From: Ralstonia sp. NFACC01
GTDB lineage: Bacteria > Pseudomonadota > Gammaproteobacteria > Burkholderiales > Burkholderiaceae
Direction of reading: 5' to 3'
Length of the DNA stretch: 64,000 nucleotides
Assembly (NCBI RefSeq): GCF_900115545.1
Contig: NZ_FOWV01000003.1
Location: 372,001 to 436,000, forward strand
Positions within the stretch are counted from its first letter, which is position 1, and each line of letters opens with the position of its first letter. This document shows, piece after piece, positions 1-10,353 of the stretch. Under the pieces are notes generated by a model. It was not told where the DNA came from and ran no database searches. It saw only the letters and a list, made by a program, of their open reading frames with translations. Made by a program: the position numbers and the translations under genes.

Positions 1-1505
1 TGCTTCGCGTCGGTCTCGATCTCCTTGATGATGCGACGGCGCATCATGGTCTCGGACTTCAGCAGCACGTCCAGCTCGCCCTGTTCTTCGCGCAGGTTCT
101 TCAATTCCTGCTCGATCTTGATGGCTTCCAGGCGAGCCAACTGGCGCAGGCGGATTTCCAGGATGTCTTCGGCCTGACGGTCGCTGAGGTTGAAAACCTG
201 GATCAGCGCGGCCTTGGGGTCTTCGCTCTCGCGGATGATGCGGATCACATCCTCAATGCGCAGCAGCACCAGCTGCCGCCCCTCGAGGATGTGGATGCGG
301 TCTTCCACCTTGCCCAGACGATGGCGCGTGCGGCGCGTGACCGTGGCAAAGCGGTAGGCGATCCATTCGCGCAGGATCTCCGCCAGCCCCTTCTGGCGCG
401 GGCGGCCATCCGTGCCGATCATCACGAGGTTGATGGCCGCGCCCGACTCCAGCGACGTGTGTGCCAGCAGCGTGTTGGCAAATTCCTGCTGGTCGATGTT
501 CTTGCTCTTGGGCTCGAACACGAGGCGCACCGGCGCGTCCTTGCCCGACTCATCGCGCACCGCGTCGAGCAGACCCAGCATGGTCTGCTTCATGGTGAGC
601 TGATCCGGCGACAGCGACTTCTTGCCCGTGCGCACCTTCGGATTCGTCAGCTCTTCAATCTCTTCCAGCACCTTCTGCGACGAGGTGTTGGGCGGCAATT
701 CGTTCACCACGAGTTGCCACTGGCCGCGCGCGAGTTCTTCGATCTTCCAGCGCGCACGCACCTTCAGGCTGCCGCGACCGCTCTCATATACCTGCGCAAT
801 GTCGGCTGCGGACGAGATGATTTGGCCGCCGCCCGGGAAGTCCGGACCCGGCATGTACTGCATCAGGTCGGTGCTGGTGAGCTTGTCGTCGCGGATGAGC
901 GCCACGGTGGCGTTCGCCACTTCGCGCAGGTTGTGCGACGGGATCTCCGTGGCCATCCCCACCGCAATGCCCGATGCGCCGTTAAGCAGCACGAACGGCA
1001 AGCGCGCCGGCAGCAGCTTCGGTTCATCCATCGAACCGTCGTAGTTCGGGATGAAGTCGACCGTGCCCTGGTCCAGCTCTTCGAGCAGCAGACGCGAGAT
1101 GGGCGTGAGACGCGCTTCGGTGTAGCGCATCGCCGCCGCACCGTCACCATCGCGCGAGCCGAAGTTGCCCTGCCCGTCGATCAGCGGGTAGCGCAGCGAG
1201 AAATCCTGCGCCAGGCGCACCAGCGCGTCGTAGGCGGATTGATCGCCGTGCGGGTGGTATTTACCCAGCACGTCGCCCACCACGCGCGCCGATTTGACCG
1301 GCTTGGCATCGGAGCGCAGGCCCATCTCGTGCATCGCAAACAGGATGCGGCGCTGCACCGGCTTCTGGCCATCGGCCACCTCGGGCAGCGCGCGGCCCTT
1401 GACCACGCTGATGGCGTAGTCGAGATAGGCGCGCTCGGCATAGGCGCCAAGCGTGAGCGCTTCGGCCGGCTCGCTGGGGTCGAAGAGGATGTCTTGTTGT
1501 TCCAT
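1..1505 (-). CDS. parC: DNA topoisomerase IV subunit A (3' part outside window)
   Basis: ParC is the breakage-reunion subunit of topoisomerase IV, which decatenates daughter chromosomes together with ParE. About 501 N-terminal residues are visible, starting [20 protein letters not shown]; the reading frame stays open to the window edge, so the C-terminal part is missing. The stretch [15 protein letters not shown] is the quinolone-resistance region, and the RYTEARL segment carries the active-site tyrosine. At the position of E. coli Ser80 the residue is Gln (GDQSAYD) and the following acidic position is Asp. The gene is third in a minus-strand run parE - lytic transglycosylase - parC. It is distinguished from gyrA, at the other end of the window, by its N-terminus and by pairing with parE. 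Confidence 0.97.
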   Translation of the reverse strand, partial: MEQQDILFDPSEPAEALTLGAYAERAYLDYAISVVKGRALPEVADGQKPVQRRILFAMHEMGLRSDAKPVKSARVVGDVLGKYHPHGDQSAYDALVRLAQDFSLRYPLIDGQGNFGSRDGDGAAAMRYTEARLTPISRLLLEELDQGTVDFIPNYDGSMDEPKLLPARLPFVLLNGASGIAVGMATEIPSHNLREVANATVALIRDDKLTSTDLMQYMPGPDFPGGGQIISSAADIAQVYESGRGSLKVRARWKIEELARGQWQLVVNELPPNTSSQKVLEEIEELTNPKVRTGKKSLSPDQLTMKQTMLGLLDAVRDESGKDAPVRLVFEPKSKNIDQQEFANTLLAHTSLESGAAINLVMIGTDGRPRQKGLAEILREWIAYRFATVTRRTRHRLGKVEDRIHILEGRQLVLLRIEDVIRIIRESEDPKAALIQVFNLSDRQAEDILEIRLRQLARLEAIKIEQELKNLREEQGELDVLLKSETMMRRRIIKEIETDAK

Positions 1506-1554
1506 GGAGGCTCAAGCGAAAGCGGCGCGCTTCAACTTGGCGGCGCCGCCGGGA

Positions 1555-2445
1555 TCAATGTTGGGGTAGGTTCGTGGCCACGCCGGTGGCCGGGTCCAAT
1601 ACGAGTTCGATGCGTGCGGGCCGGCCCGTGCGACCGGGCTTACGCGTGGCGATGACGCCGTTGGCGCTCACGTTCATCAACCCAGGCACGGCGGCAACGG
1701 GGTTGTAGTAACGATAGAACTGCAGCACCGTCTTCACGTAGTTCTGTGTCTCGGCGTAGGGCGGAATGTCGTTGCCGTGCTTCTGCACCGCGCCTTCGCC
1801 CGCGTTGTAGGCGGCCAGCACAAGCTCAAGGTTGCCTGAGAACATGCGCAGCAGATCGCTCAGGTAACGCACGCCGGTGGTGATGTTCGTTTTCGGGTCG
1901 GCCAGCTTCTGTGCAGCCGTGCGGCGGGCGTCGCCAGTCACGCCGTAACGCGCGCCGGTGTCCGGAATCACCTGCATCAGCCCGATTGCACCTTTGGGCG
2001 ACACGGCCTGCGGGTTGAAACCCGATTCAGCGGCAATCACGGCCTTCACCAGCGCGGGGTCGATACCGTGCTTGCTGGCGGCCTGGCGGATCAGCGGCTC
2101 CACCGTCGGCACGTTCGGATGCTGCAGCACCGCGCGCACCAGGCGCTGGCGCATGCCGGCGGCGTTGTCGAGAGCATCGCGCTTGCTGGCGTTGAGGTAC
2201 GCATCGGCATCGGGCAGCTCGGTTGCCTGCAGGGCGATGGCGCTGTCGTCCTTGGCCTTGTCGTCACCCTTGCTCGCCACCGCCGCGCCCTTCATGAACA
2301 GCACGTAGCGATCGTCCAGCCGTTCGGCGGCGAAGTGCGCGAGACCGTTTTCATCAATGTAGCCGTAGACGTCCGCGCGCACCGGCTGGCTGGCCAACAG
2401 GGCCAGCGCCGTCAATGCGAATGCGAAACGTGCAAACAGCTTCAT
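1555..2445 (-). CDS. Secreted lytic transglycosylase with DUF4124 and SLT domains
   Basis: This 296-residue protein should cleave peptidoglycan in the periplasm. It has an N-terminal signal peptide (MKLFARFAFALTALALLASQ, cleavage after VRA), then a short DUF4124-like segment (VYGYIDENGLAHFA), then an SLT domain. In the SLT domain the catalytic Glu lies in AVIAAESGFNPQAVS, followed by GAIGLMQVIPDTGARYGV and AAYNAGEGAV, the usual family-1 signatures. The gene lies 16 bp downstream of parE and 49 bp upstream of parC on the same strand, so it is probably co-transcribed with the topoisomerase IV genes. A link between wall cleavage and chromosome decatenation is only an inference from position. Confidence 0.9.
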   Translation of the reverse strand: MKLFARFAFALTALALLASQPVRADVYGYIDENGLAHFAAERLDDRYVLFMKGAAVASKGDDKAKDDSAIALQATELPDADAYLNASKRDALDNAAGMRQRLVRAVLQHPNVPTVEPLIRQAASKHGIDPALVKAVIAAESGFNPQAVSPKGAIGLMQVIPDTGARYGVTGDARRTAAQKLADPKTNITTGVRYLSDLLRMFSGNLELVLAAYNAGEGAVQKHGNDIPPYAETQNYVKTVLQFYRYYNPVAAVPGLMNVSANGVIATRKPGRTGRPARIELVLDPATGVATNLPQH

Positions 2446-2461
2446 CGTTGTCGGTCAGCGA

Positions 2462-4447
<1,986 letters not shown>

Positions 4448-4619
4448 GGAAGGCGGAAAAACTGACCAGGCTTGGGTCTGTCCCCAAGCACCGGGAATGC
4501 AGCGCGCATTGTAAAGGAAGCCGTCCTCAACAATGCGGAGGGATCGTCAGCGTTGGAATGCGACCCGAAACCCACATCCGGTCGACATCCCGCTGACATA
4601 TTGCGTAGTTACTGCGGCA

Positions 4620-6530
4620 TCACACCGTGCCGGCGCGCTTGGCCTCGAGGGCTTCCCAGCGCTCCAGCGCCTCCAGCAGTTCCAATTCGATGGCTTCGTG
4701 GCGCTCGGCCAGCTTTTGCGCGCGCTCGGGGTCGCGGCCGTAGATCGTGCCGTCCTCCAGTTCGCCGCCAACCTGCTTCTGCTCCGCCTCCAGCGCCTCG
4801 ATGGTGGCGGGCAACGCGTCGAGTTCGCGCTGCTCCTTGTAGCTGAGCTTGACCGTGGCACGCTCGCGCGACTTGGCCACCTCGGGCTTCTTCTCTTCAG
4901 CGACGGGCTTGACGGCTTGCGCCATCTGCGCCGAGCGCGCTGATTGCGTCTGCCAATCTGAAAACCCGCCCACGTATTCGCGCCAACGGCCCTCGCCCTC
5001 TGCCGCAATCACCGAGGTGACGACGTTGTCGACGAACGCCCGATCGTGCGAAACCAGAAATACGGTGCCGCTGTACTCCTGCAGCAGCTCTTCCAGCAGT
5101 TCAAGCGTGTCGATGTCCAGATCGTTGGTCGGCTCGTCGAGCACCAGCACGTTGGCCGGACGGGCAAACAGGCGCGCCAGCAGCAGCCGGTTGCGCTCGC
5201 CGCCCGACAGCGAGGCCACCGGCGAGCGTGCACGCTCGGGCGGGAAGAGGAAATCGCCCAGATAGCTCATCACGTGCTTGCGCTGACCGTTGACTTCGAT
5301 CCAGTCGCTGCCCGGGCTGATGGTGTCGGCGAGCGACCGATTCAGGTCCAACTGGGCGCGCATCTGGTCGAAATAGGCGACCTGCAGGTTGGTGCCGTTG
5401 CGCACCGTGCCCGAATCGGGTGCCAGTTCGCCGAGAATCAACTTCAGTAGCGTGGTCTTGCCGACCCCGTTGGCGCCGAGAATCCCAACCTTGTCGCCGC
5501 GCATGATTGTGGCGGTGAAGTTGTCGACGACGGTCTTGTCGCCATAGCGCTTGGTCACGTCGATCAGTTCGGCAACGATCTTGCCCGAGCGATCGCCCTG
5601 CGAGACCTCCAGCTTGACGTTGCCCTGCACCTCCCGGCGCGCCTGGCGCTCTCCACGCATCTGTTCCAGCCGCGCCACGCGGCCGACGCTGCGTGTGCGG
5701 CGCGCTTCCACGCCCTTGCGGATCCACACTTCTTCCTGCGCGAGCAGCTTGTCGAAGCGGGCGTTCTCCAAGGCTTCGGCTTCCAATTCCTGCGCCTTGC
5801 GCGTCTGATACGCCGTAAAGTTGCCGGGGTAGGAACGCAGCTTGCCGCGATCGAGTTCGATGATGCGCGTGGCGACGCGGTCGAGAAACGCGCGATCGTG
5901 GGTGATGAACAGCACGCTGCCGCGGAAGGCCAGCAGCAAATCTTCGAGCCAGCGGATGGAGTCGTAGTCGAGGTGGTTGGTCGGCTCGTCCAGCAGCAGG
6001 ATGTCGGGCGCGCCCACCAGCGCCTGCGCAAGCGCCACGCGCTTGGTCAGGCCGCCCGACAGCGAACCGATGCGCGAGCCCGGTTGCAAACCAAGCTGCG
6101 CAATGGTGGTTTCCACGCGGGTGTGCAATTGCCAAGCATCAGCGGCGTCGAGCTGGGCTTGCAGGGCGTGCAACTTATGCATCGCCTCATCATCTTGTGC
6201 ATCGCCCATGGAGGCGATCAGCGCCTCGTATTCAGCCAGCAGGCCGGCGGCATGCGGCACCCCCATCGCCACGGCTTCGGCCACGGTCTGCTCCGGGTCG
6301 AATTCGGGCTCTTGCGGGACATAGGCCGAGGTCACACCGCTCTGGCGGGCGATCAGGCCGTCATCCGGCGAGGTCGTACCCGCCACGATCTTGAGCAGTG
6401 ACGACTTGCCGGTGCCGTTGCGGCCGATCAGGCCTACGCGCTCGCCGGCCTCCAGCGAGAAATCGGTGTGGTCGAGCAACGCCACGTGGCCGAACGCCAG
6501 TTGCGCATCGGTAATGGAAAACAGGGCCAT
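4620..6530 (-). CDS. uup: ABC-F family ATPase, Uup type
   Basis: This soluble protein carries two ABC ATPase domains and no membrane segment, as in the ABC-F family that acts on ribosomes or DNA. Domain 1 has Walker A GRNGTGKSS, signature LSGGLTKRVALAQAL and Walker B LLLDEPTNHLD; domain 2 has GANGVGKTT, LSGGERNRLLLARL and VLVLDEPTNDLD. The last 90 residues are charged and helical (KLSYKEQRELDALP, then a Glu-rich coiled coil), which matches Uup rather than EttA. The start is taken as ATG 6530 (MALFSITDAQLAFGH, 636 residues), because the frame continues upstream to 6680 without family resemblance. Uup has been linked to ribosome function and precise excision of transposons; the role here is inferred from family. 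Confidence 0.92.
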   Translation of the reverse strand: MALFSITDAQLAFGHVALLDHTDFSLEAGERVGLIGRNGTGKSSLLKIVAGTTSPDDGLIARQSGVTSAYVPQEPEFDPEQTVAEAVAMGVPHAAGLLAEYEALIASMGDAQDDEAMHKLHALQAQLDAADAWQLHTRVETTIAQLGLQPGSRIGSLSGGLTKRVALAQALVGAPDILLLDEPTNHLDYDSIRWLEDLLLAFRGSVLFITHDRAFLDRVATRIIELDRGKLRSYPGNFTAYQTRKAQELEAEALENARFDKLLAQEEVWIRKGVEARRTRSVGRVARLEQMRGERQARREVQGNVKLEVSQGDRSGKIVAELIDVTKRYGDKTVVDNFTATIMRGDKVGILGANGVGKTTLLKLILGELAPDSGTVRNGTNLQVAYFDQMRAQLDLNRSLADTISPGSDWIEVNGQRKHVMSYLGDFLFPPERARSPVASLSGGERNRLLLARLFARPANVLVLDEPTNDLDIDTLELLEELLQEYSGTVFLVSHDRAFVDNVVTSVIAAEGEGRWREYVGGFSDWQTQSARSAQMAQAVKPVAEEKKPEVAKSRERATVKLSYKEQRELDALPATIEALEAEQKQVGGELEDGTIYGRDPERAQKLAERHEAIELELLEALERWEALEAKRAGTV

Positions 6531-6697
6531 GCTGGAGTGAAAAGGATGCAGGCCGTATGCGGCCGGAAGGCGCGTATTGTAGTCGCCCCGCGCCTCGTCT
6601 ATCGGCGGCATTGCGCTTACAGATGCCGGTGCTATAACGCTTGTGCCGCCGGACTCGCTTTTTCCGGCCGCGCCATTCATACCGTTACGGAAGGGGA

Positions 6698-6910
6698 ATG
6701 ACGATGCGCGGACTATTCGGGCTGTTGATCATCTTGATCGTGGCAGGCATTCCAGTGCGGCAGATCTTGCTGCGGACCGGCTTCTCACCTTGGTGGACGC
6801 TGCTTGTGCTGGTACCGGTGGTGAACCTGGTGGCGCTGTGGATTTTCGCGTTCTCGAACTGGCCGCGGCAGGCGTCCCAGCCCGGCAACGTGCTGCCCAA
6901 CCAGAGCTAG
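6698..6910 (+). CDS. Small two-helix membrane protein, unknown function
   Basis: A protein of about 70 residues made almost entirely of two hydrophobic helices (LFGLLIILIVAGIPV and WWTLLVLVPVVNLVALWIFAF) and a short polar tail. A good ribosome-binding site AAGGGG (6691-6696) lies 7 nt before the second ATG (6704), so translation may start there rather than at ATG 6698. The family was not recognised by name; similar short proteins with a WW...VPxxNxxALWxFAF pattern are common in betaproteobacteria. It is divergent from uup and stands alone. Confidence 0.75.
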   Translation: MTMRGLFGLLIILIVAGIPVRQILLRTGFSPWWTLLVLVPVVNLVALWIFAFSNWPRQASQPGNVLPNQS

Positions 6911-7373
6911 AAGGCGGGCCCACCCAAGAAAAACGGCCCGCTTTCGGCGGGCCGGAAGAGTCTCTCCTCGATGCCTTGCGAACAAGACATGGCCGGAGCA
7001 TAGCGCCCCTCGTCCATCTCCGGCAGTCGGGACAAACCCGGTAGGGAAAAACGCCTAACGCTATGCCCCGTGCGGCTTCGCACCGCAGCAACGCATGCCC
7101 CGTCAAGCCTGCACCGCAGGTAAGTGCACTGCACCGGCTCGACAGTTGTAGTGGTGCGTCGCGCACGCCGCATGTGCGCAGTGCACCACTGCAAGGCCAT
7201 CGTCGCGAATCGACTTTTAGAAGGCGACATCCGCCCTTGCAGCCTGCTTACAACACCAGAAAAGCGCAGGCCAGCAGGTTGCAGCGCCGGGCCGTATCAT
7301 GCGGCAGGCCCTCCGGTCACGAGCCGGGCATAACGATAAAGTGGGCCGCCGATTCTTTCCGGGGGATACAACC
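6911..7373. other. 463-bp intergenic stretch rich in stem-loops
   Basis: No convincing protein gene was found. The stretch holds several long inverted repeats: 7150-7190 (8 bp + 3x3 internal loop + 6 bp), an 11-bp pairing between about 6998-7008 and 7060-7070, a UUCG-type tetraloop hairpin near 6972-6991, and a terminator-like hairpin at 6934-6954 with its T-run on the minus strand. Together these suggest a structured RNA read leftward. The right end should also contain the promoter of the binding-protein gene that starts at 7374. Confidence 0.5.
6926..6954 (-). terminator. Intrinsic terminator, minus strand
   Basis: An 8-bp perfect stem (6934-6941 with 6947-6954), 5-nt loop, followed on the minus strand by TTTTTCTT. 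No protein gene reads leftward into it, which is why a minus-strand small RNA is suspected upstream. Confidence 0.6.
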
Positions 7374-8285
7374 ATGCCGTTCTTCACGCGCGCACTGCCG
7401 GCTGCAGTGCTGCTCTACGCTTCGCTGTCCAGTTTCATACCGGGCGTTGCCTTCGCCTCCTCCACGCCGGTGCTTGATCGCATCCGTGATACCGGCACCG
7501 TCCGCGTCGCCTACCGCGAAAGCTCCGTACCCTTCTCGTTCTATGACGCCGATAAAAAGCCCGTCGGCTACGCCATGGACCTCTGCCTGCGCGTGGTCGA
7601 CAAGCTGCGCAGCGACCTCAAGCGGCCCGATCTGAAAGTGCAATATGTGATGGTCACGCCTTCAACGCGGATGCCGGCCATCATGGAGGGCAAGGCCGAC
7701 CTCGAATGCGGCTCGACCACCAACAACCGCGAACGCCGCGAGAAAGTGGCCTTCACGATCCCGCACTACATCGCGGGCATCCGCATGATCGTCAAAGCGT
7801 CGTCGGGCATCCACAGATGGGATGACCTGCGCGGCAAGACCGTCGTCACCACCAAGGGCACCACCAGCGTGGCGGAACTGCGCAAGATGAACGACGTGCG
7901 CGTGCTGAACATGAAGTTCCTCGAAGCCAAGGACCACGCTGAATCGTTTGCGATGGTCGAAGCTGGCAAGGCGGACGCCTTTGCGATGGACGACGTGCTG
8001 CTCTATGGCTTCCGCGCCAACACCAAGACGCCAAGCGACTACGCCGTCGTCGGCGACATGCTGACGGTCGAGCCCTACGCGATCATGCTCAGCAAGGACG
8101 ACGCCGAGTTCAAGCGCCTCGTTGATCGCGCGATGACCAACATCATCCTCGACTACGACGCCGACAAGCTCTACAAAAAGTGGTTCCAGCAACCGATTCC
8201 GCCGCACAGCGCGAAGCTGGATATTCCAATGAGTTTCCTGCTGCGCGATTCGTTCAAGTATCCGAGCGACAAGGTCGCCGACTGA
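7374..8285 (+). CDS. Periplasmic amino-acid-type substrate-binding protein (SBP family 3)
   Basis: A 303-residue solute-binding protein of the glutamate/aspartate (GltI-like) type. A signal peptide (MPFFTRALPAAVLLYASLSS, cleavage after AFA) is followed by the family-3 fold: VLDRIRDTGTVRVAYRESSVPFSFYD at the N-terminus, a hinge LECGSTTNNRERREKVAFTI, and DDLRGKTVVTTKGTT for lobe 2. The substrate cannot be read safely, but acidic amino acids are likely because the STTNNxERxxxVxFT motif is shared with GltI proteins. The start is ATG 7374, where the signal peptide begins. No permease or ATPase gene is adjacent, so it is an orphan binding protein that may serve a transporter or sensor encoded elsewhere. 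A strong terminator follows. Confidence 0.88.
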   Translation: MPFFTRALPAAVLLYASLSSFIPGVAFASSTPVLDRIRDTGTVRVAYRESSVPFSFYDADKKPVGYAMDLCLRVVDKLRSDLKRPDLKVQYVMVTPSTRMPAIMEGKADLECGSTTNNRERREKVAFTIPHYIAGIRMIVKASSGIHRWDDLRGKTVVTTKGTTSVAELRKMNDVRVLNMKFLEAKDHAESFAMVEAGKADAFAMDDVLLYGFRANTKTPSDYAVVGDMLTVEPYAIMLSKDDAEFKRLVDRAMTNIILDYDADKLYKKWFQQPIPPHSAKLDIPMSFLLRDSFKYPSDKVAD

Positions 8286-8305
8286 ACGCACCTGTGTAAT
8301 CAGGC

Positions 8306-8338
8306 AACGCCGCCGCGCAGTCAGGCGGCGTTTTGCTT
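8306..8338 (+). terminator. Intrinsic terminator after binding-protein gene
   Basis: A 9-bp perfect stem (8306-8314 with 8324-8332), 9-nt loop, followed by a T-rich tail. It separates the binding-protein gene from the convergent Kdo hydroxylase gene. Confidence 0.8.
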
Positions 8339-8345
8339 AGCGCTG

Positions 8346-9320
8346 TCAGCGCTGGACCGGCAGCATCGGCTTGTTGAGCATGCGCGACAGGACAGCTTCG
8401 GGCGAATGGGTGCGATCGGCAATCGCCGCTGGGTCAAGATAGAAAGTCTGCTCCATCATCGCGCGGCCATGCATCGCCGCATGCAGCGTCTGATCGCTGA
8501 AGACCACCCACGTCGCACCCGGCGCGAATTCGAACGTCTGCTGCGGTGCCCGGCGCTGATAGACCAGATCCGCCTTCGCGAGATCGTGCAGCTGCAGCAT
8601 GCGGTGGTCGTATTCGGAGCGCGGGCGTTTGGTGACATGCAGCTTGTGCATCAGCCACGATTGTCCCGGCAGCATCCCACGTGTTTTCGGCACAAACCGC
8701 TGGGCGAAGTCGGCAAAGGGTTCGCCGATGCGCCAGACGCGCGGGGCATCCGGATCGACGTTGTGGAACACACGCAAGAGGCGCTGGCCGTGCAGCGGAT
8801 TCGACGGGAATGCGTCGACGTGCAGGCGTGTGTCGTCCTTACGCCAGCTGACTGGCCGCCCGGCAATCTCGGCTGGCCGCAACGACGTGCCGGCCCGCTT
8901 CAGGTGCGGGGCATAGCTGGGAAACAACCTCAGCACGAGGCGCTCGGCAGCATCGGCGTAACGCCGGATCAGGGTAGCGAGATCGCGCAGGTCAGCAGGC
9001 TGCCCGACGGCGCCGCGCACGCTGGATTCATTCGCCCGCAGGTTGATGTTCTTCGTCTTGCCGTCAGACCAGCGTGCGTCAAGAAAGCGCTGCTCCCCAG
9101 CATCAAGTGGGAAATCGAGCGCGGGAAAGTGCAGCACATTGCCGCGCTCCAACGCGGACCGCATGGCAGCCGCCTCATCGAACGTCACCGCGGGTGACCA
9201 TTCACGCACCGGCCACGGCACCACCATGTCGATAGCCGTCGGCGCAGCGCCGACTTGCTGACCAGCATCATGGTTGTACGTCCGCGGCGTGGCGGGCGCA
9301 AACCCTTGCATACTTCCCAT
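8346..9320 (-). CDS. kdoO: Kdo hydroxylase family Fe(II)/2-oxoglutarate dioxygenase
   Basis: KdoO enzymes hydroxylate C3 of the outer Kdo sugar of lipopolysaccharide to give Ko, using Fe(II), O2 and 2-oxoglutarate; they are known from Burkholderia and Yersinia. This 324-residue protein has the likely iron triad His167-x-Asp169 (in RLHVDAFPSNP) and His280 (in FSDQTLHAAMHG). The surrounding conserved blocks SWRKDDTRLHVDAF, LLRVFHNVDP and PRSEYDHRMLQLHDLAKAD match the family as remembered. There is no signal peptide, which fits a cytoplasmic enzyme. The start is ATG 9320 or the second ATG at 9311; the first 30 residues are not conserved-looking. No other Kdo gene is next to it. Substrate is inferred from family. 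Confidence 0.82.
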   Translation of the reverse strand: MGSMQGFAPATPRTYNHDAGQQVGAAPTAIDMVVPWPVREWSPAVTFDEAAAMRSALERGNVLHFPALDFPLDAGEQRFLDARWSDGKTKNINLRANESSVRGAVGQPADLRDLATLIRRYADAAERLVLRLFPSYAPHLKRAGTSLRPAEIAGRPVSWRKDDTRLHVDAFPSNPLHGQRLLRVFHNVDPDAPRVWRIGEPFADFAQRFVPKTRGMLPGQSWLMHKLHVTKRPRSEYDHRMLQLHDLAKADLVYQRRAPQQTFEFAPGATWVVFSDQTLHAAMHGRAMMEQTFYLDPAAIADRTHSPEAVLSRMLNKPMLPVQR

Positions 9321-9451
9321 GAACTTATCAATCGCTTACGTAAAATATTTGCGAATGATAGAGCGCTCACCAGTTCAGTGCATCGTCAAGAAACACAACA
9401 CATCATGTCTTACGACATGTGCCGAAGACTTACCGGGGCGGGAAACGGATT

Positions 9452-9667
9452 TCAGAGAAAGTGTTTGACGACCTGCTCTTCGAGGCCGACAAAGCGCACG
9501 AGCTGGCGTGAACCGTCAGGAAATTGCTTGATGACGTGGCCGTCAGGGGTATCGGTGTGACGGAAATAGATCGGTCGATCAATCGTCCCGGGCCGATGCT
9601 TGGGAAGCAGACTTTCCAGCGACGGCTCCACCGTCCACGGATCGTCCCGTTCTTCGGATGTCAGCAT
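9452..9667 (-). CDS. Small hypothetical protein
   Basis: A 71-residue acidic, soluble ORF (MLTSEERDDPWTVEPSLESL...) without signal peptide, membrane segment or cysteine. It ends in a hydrophobic patch (LVRFVGLEEQVVKHFL). Codon use looks like the neighbouring genes, with GC-rich third positions, which argues for a real gene. No strong ribosome-binding site is visible (partial TAGGCGA). It is upstream of the Kdo hydroxylase on the same strand, 131 bp apart, so a link is possible but unproven. Not recognised. Confidence 0.5.
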   Translation of the reverse strand: MLTSEERDDPWTVEPSLESLLPKHRPGTIDRPIYFRHTDTPDGHVIKQFPDGSRQLVRFVGLEEQVVKHFL

Positions 9668-9978
9668 GTTGGTCGCCTAGGGTTTCGGAAATGGGTGATG
9701 AAGCATAACTTCCGTGAACAACCGTGGAAAGTTCGTAATACTTAAATCTGATTCTTTGACCGATCGTTCGTTCGCTTTAGCGTTTGCCCCCCTCACAGGA
9801 ACATCTGGACTGTGGGCAACAACCTACAAAACTCGGGGCGTCATCATCGTTTCATATGGCGTCGGTAGGCGCTGCCGACGCGGCCCCGTGCTTCGGCGGC
9901 TCTCTGGTCTTGGCTCTGCAAATTGCGTAGAATCGCGGCTCGCTCGGGCGGCCGTTGGCGTCACCCGGGAGTCGGTCA
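9668..9978. other. Intergenic stretch upstream of tRNA-Arg
   Basis: No protein gene is supported here. The left part is relatively AT-rich and probably holds the promoter for the small ORF at 9667. A -10 like hexamer TAGAAT at 9928-9933 is the best candidate for the tRNA promoter; its -35 element is weak. Confidence 0.4.
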
Positions 9979-10053
9979 CTCGCCGTAGCACAATGGATAG
10001 TGCACGCGCCTCCTAAGCGTGAGATACAGGTTCGATTCCTGTCGGCGGGACCA
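9979..10053 (+). tRNA. tRNA-Arg, anticodon CCT
   Basis: The cloverleaf can be folded by hand. The acceptor stem is 9979-9985 with 10043-10049 (one G-U pair), the D arm 9988-10003 and the anticodon stem 10005-10009 with 10017-10021. The loop CTCCTAA gives anticodon CCT at 10012-10014. The T arm is 10026-10042 with loop TTCGATT. The discriminator is A and CCA is encoded (10051-10053). It reads AGG codons. A terminator follows directly. No integrase or duplicated 3' end was noticed, so it does not look like an occupied attachment site. Confidence 0.96.
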
Positions 10054-10065
10054 GCAGATACGACG

Positions 10066-10097
10066 AAGCCAGGCAACACGCCTGGCTTTTGTTTTTT
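10066..10097 (+). terminator. Intrinsic terminator after tRNA-Arg
   Basis: 8-bp stem AGCCAGGC / GCCTGGCT (10067-10074 with 10080-10087), 5-nt loop, then TTTGTTTTTT. Confidence 0.88.
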
Positions 10098-10164
10098 GCC
10101 CGCACGAAACAACGAGGCCCGCCACATACGGGCGGGCCTATGGCTGCGGATGGCCCCGGGCCAT

Positions 10165-10353
10165 CTAGGTCAGCACCGGCAGCGCTTCAAGCACGAGCAG
10201 CCCGATCAGCACCCCGATGATCGTCAACAGCACGCGAATCCCTACTCGCGCGCCTCGAATCACCAGTGGCGCAGACGCCAGTCCAATCACGCCCGCAACG
10301 CAAACGGCGAGCAACAGGTACAGGTTGGAGAAGGCCATCGGGAATTCCATCAT
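10165..10353 (-). CDS. Small two-helix membrane protein, unknown function
   Basis: A 62-residue protein (MMEFPMAFSNLYLLL...) with two hydrophobic helices, LYLLLAVCVAGVIGLA and VLLTIIGVLIGLLVLEALPVL. The ribosome-binding site AAAGGGGCGG lies directly before ATG 10353, which decides the start; the frame also continues upstream to 10470 without support. It stands alone between the tRNA-Arg terminator and the rhlE leader. The family was not recognised. Confidence 0.65.
   Translation of the reverse strand: MMEFPMAFSNLYLLLAVCVAGVIGLASAPLVIRGARVGIRVLLTIIGVLIGLLVLEALPVLT

Noticed and set aside
291-1655. Long open frame on the plus strand opposite parC
   Set aside because: It mirrors the GC-rich third-position pattern of parC; composition (His/Arg/Ala-rich) resembles no protein family, and parC is certain.
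9331-9362. Fur-like AT-rich motif upstream of the Kdo hydroxylase
   Set aside because: Only partial similarity to a Fur box and no symmetry; not enough for a call.
9979-10053. tRNA-Arg as attachment site of an integrated element
   Set aside because: No integrase, direct repeat of the 3' end or change in gene type is seen nearby.
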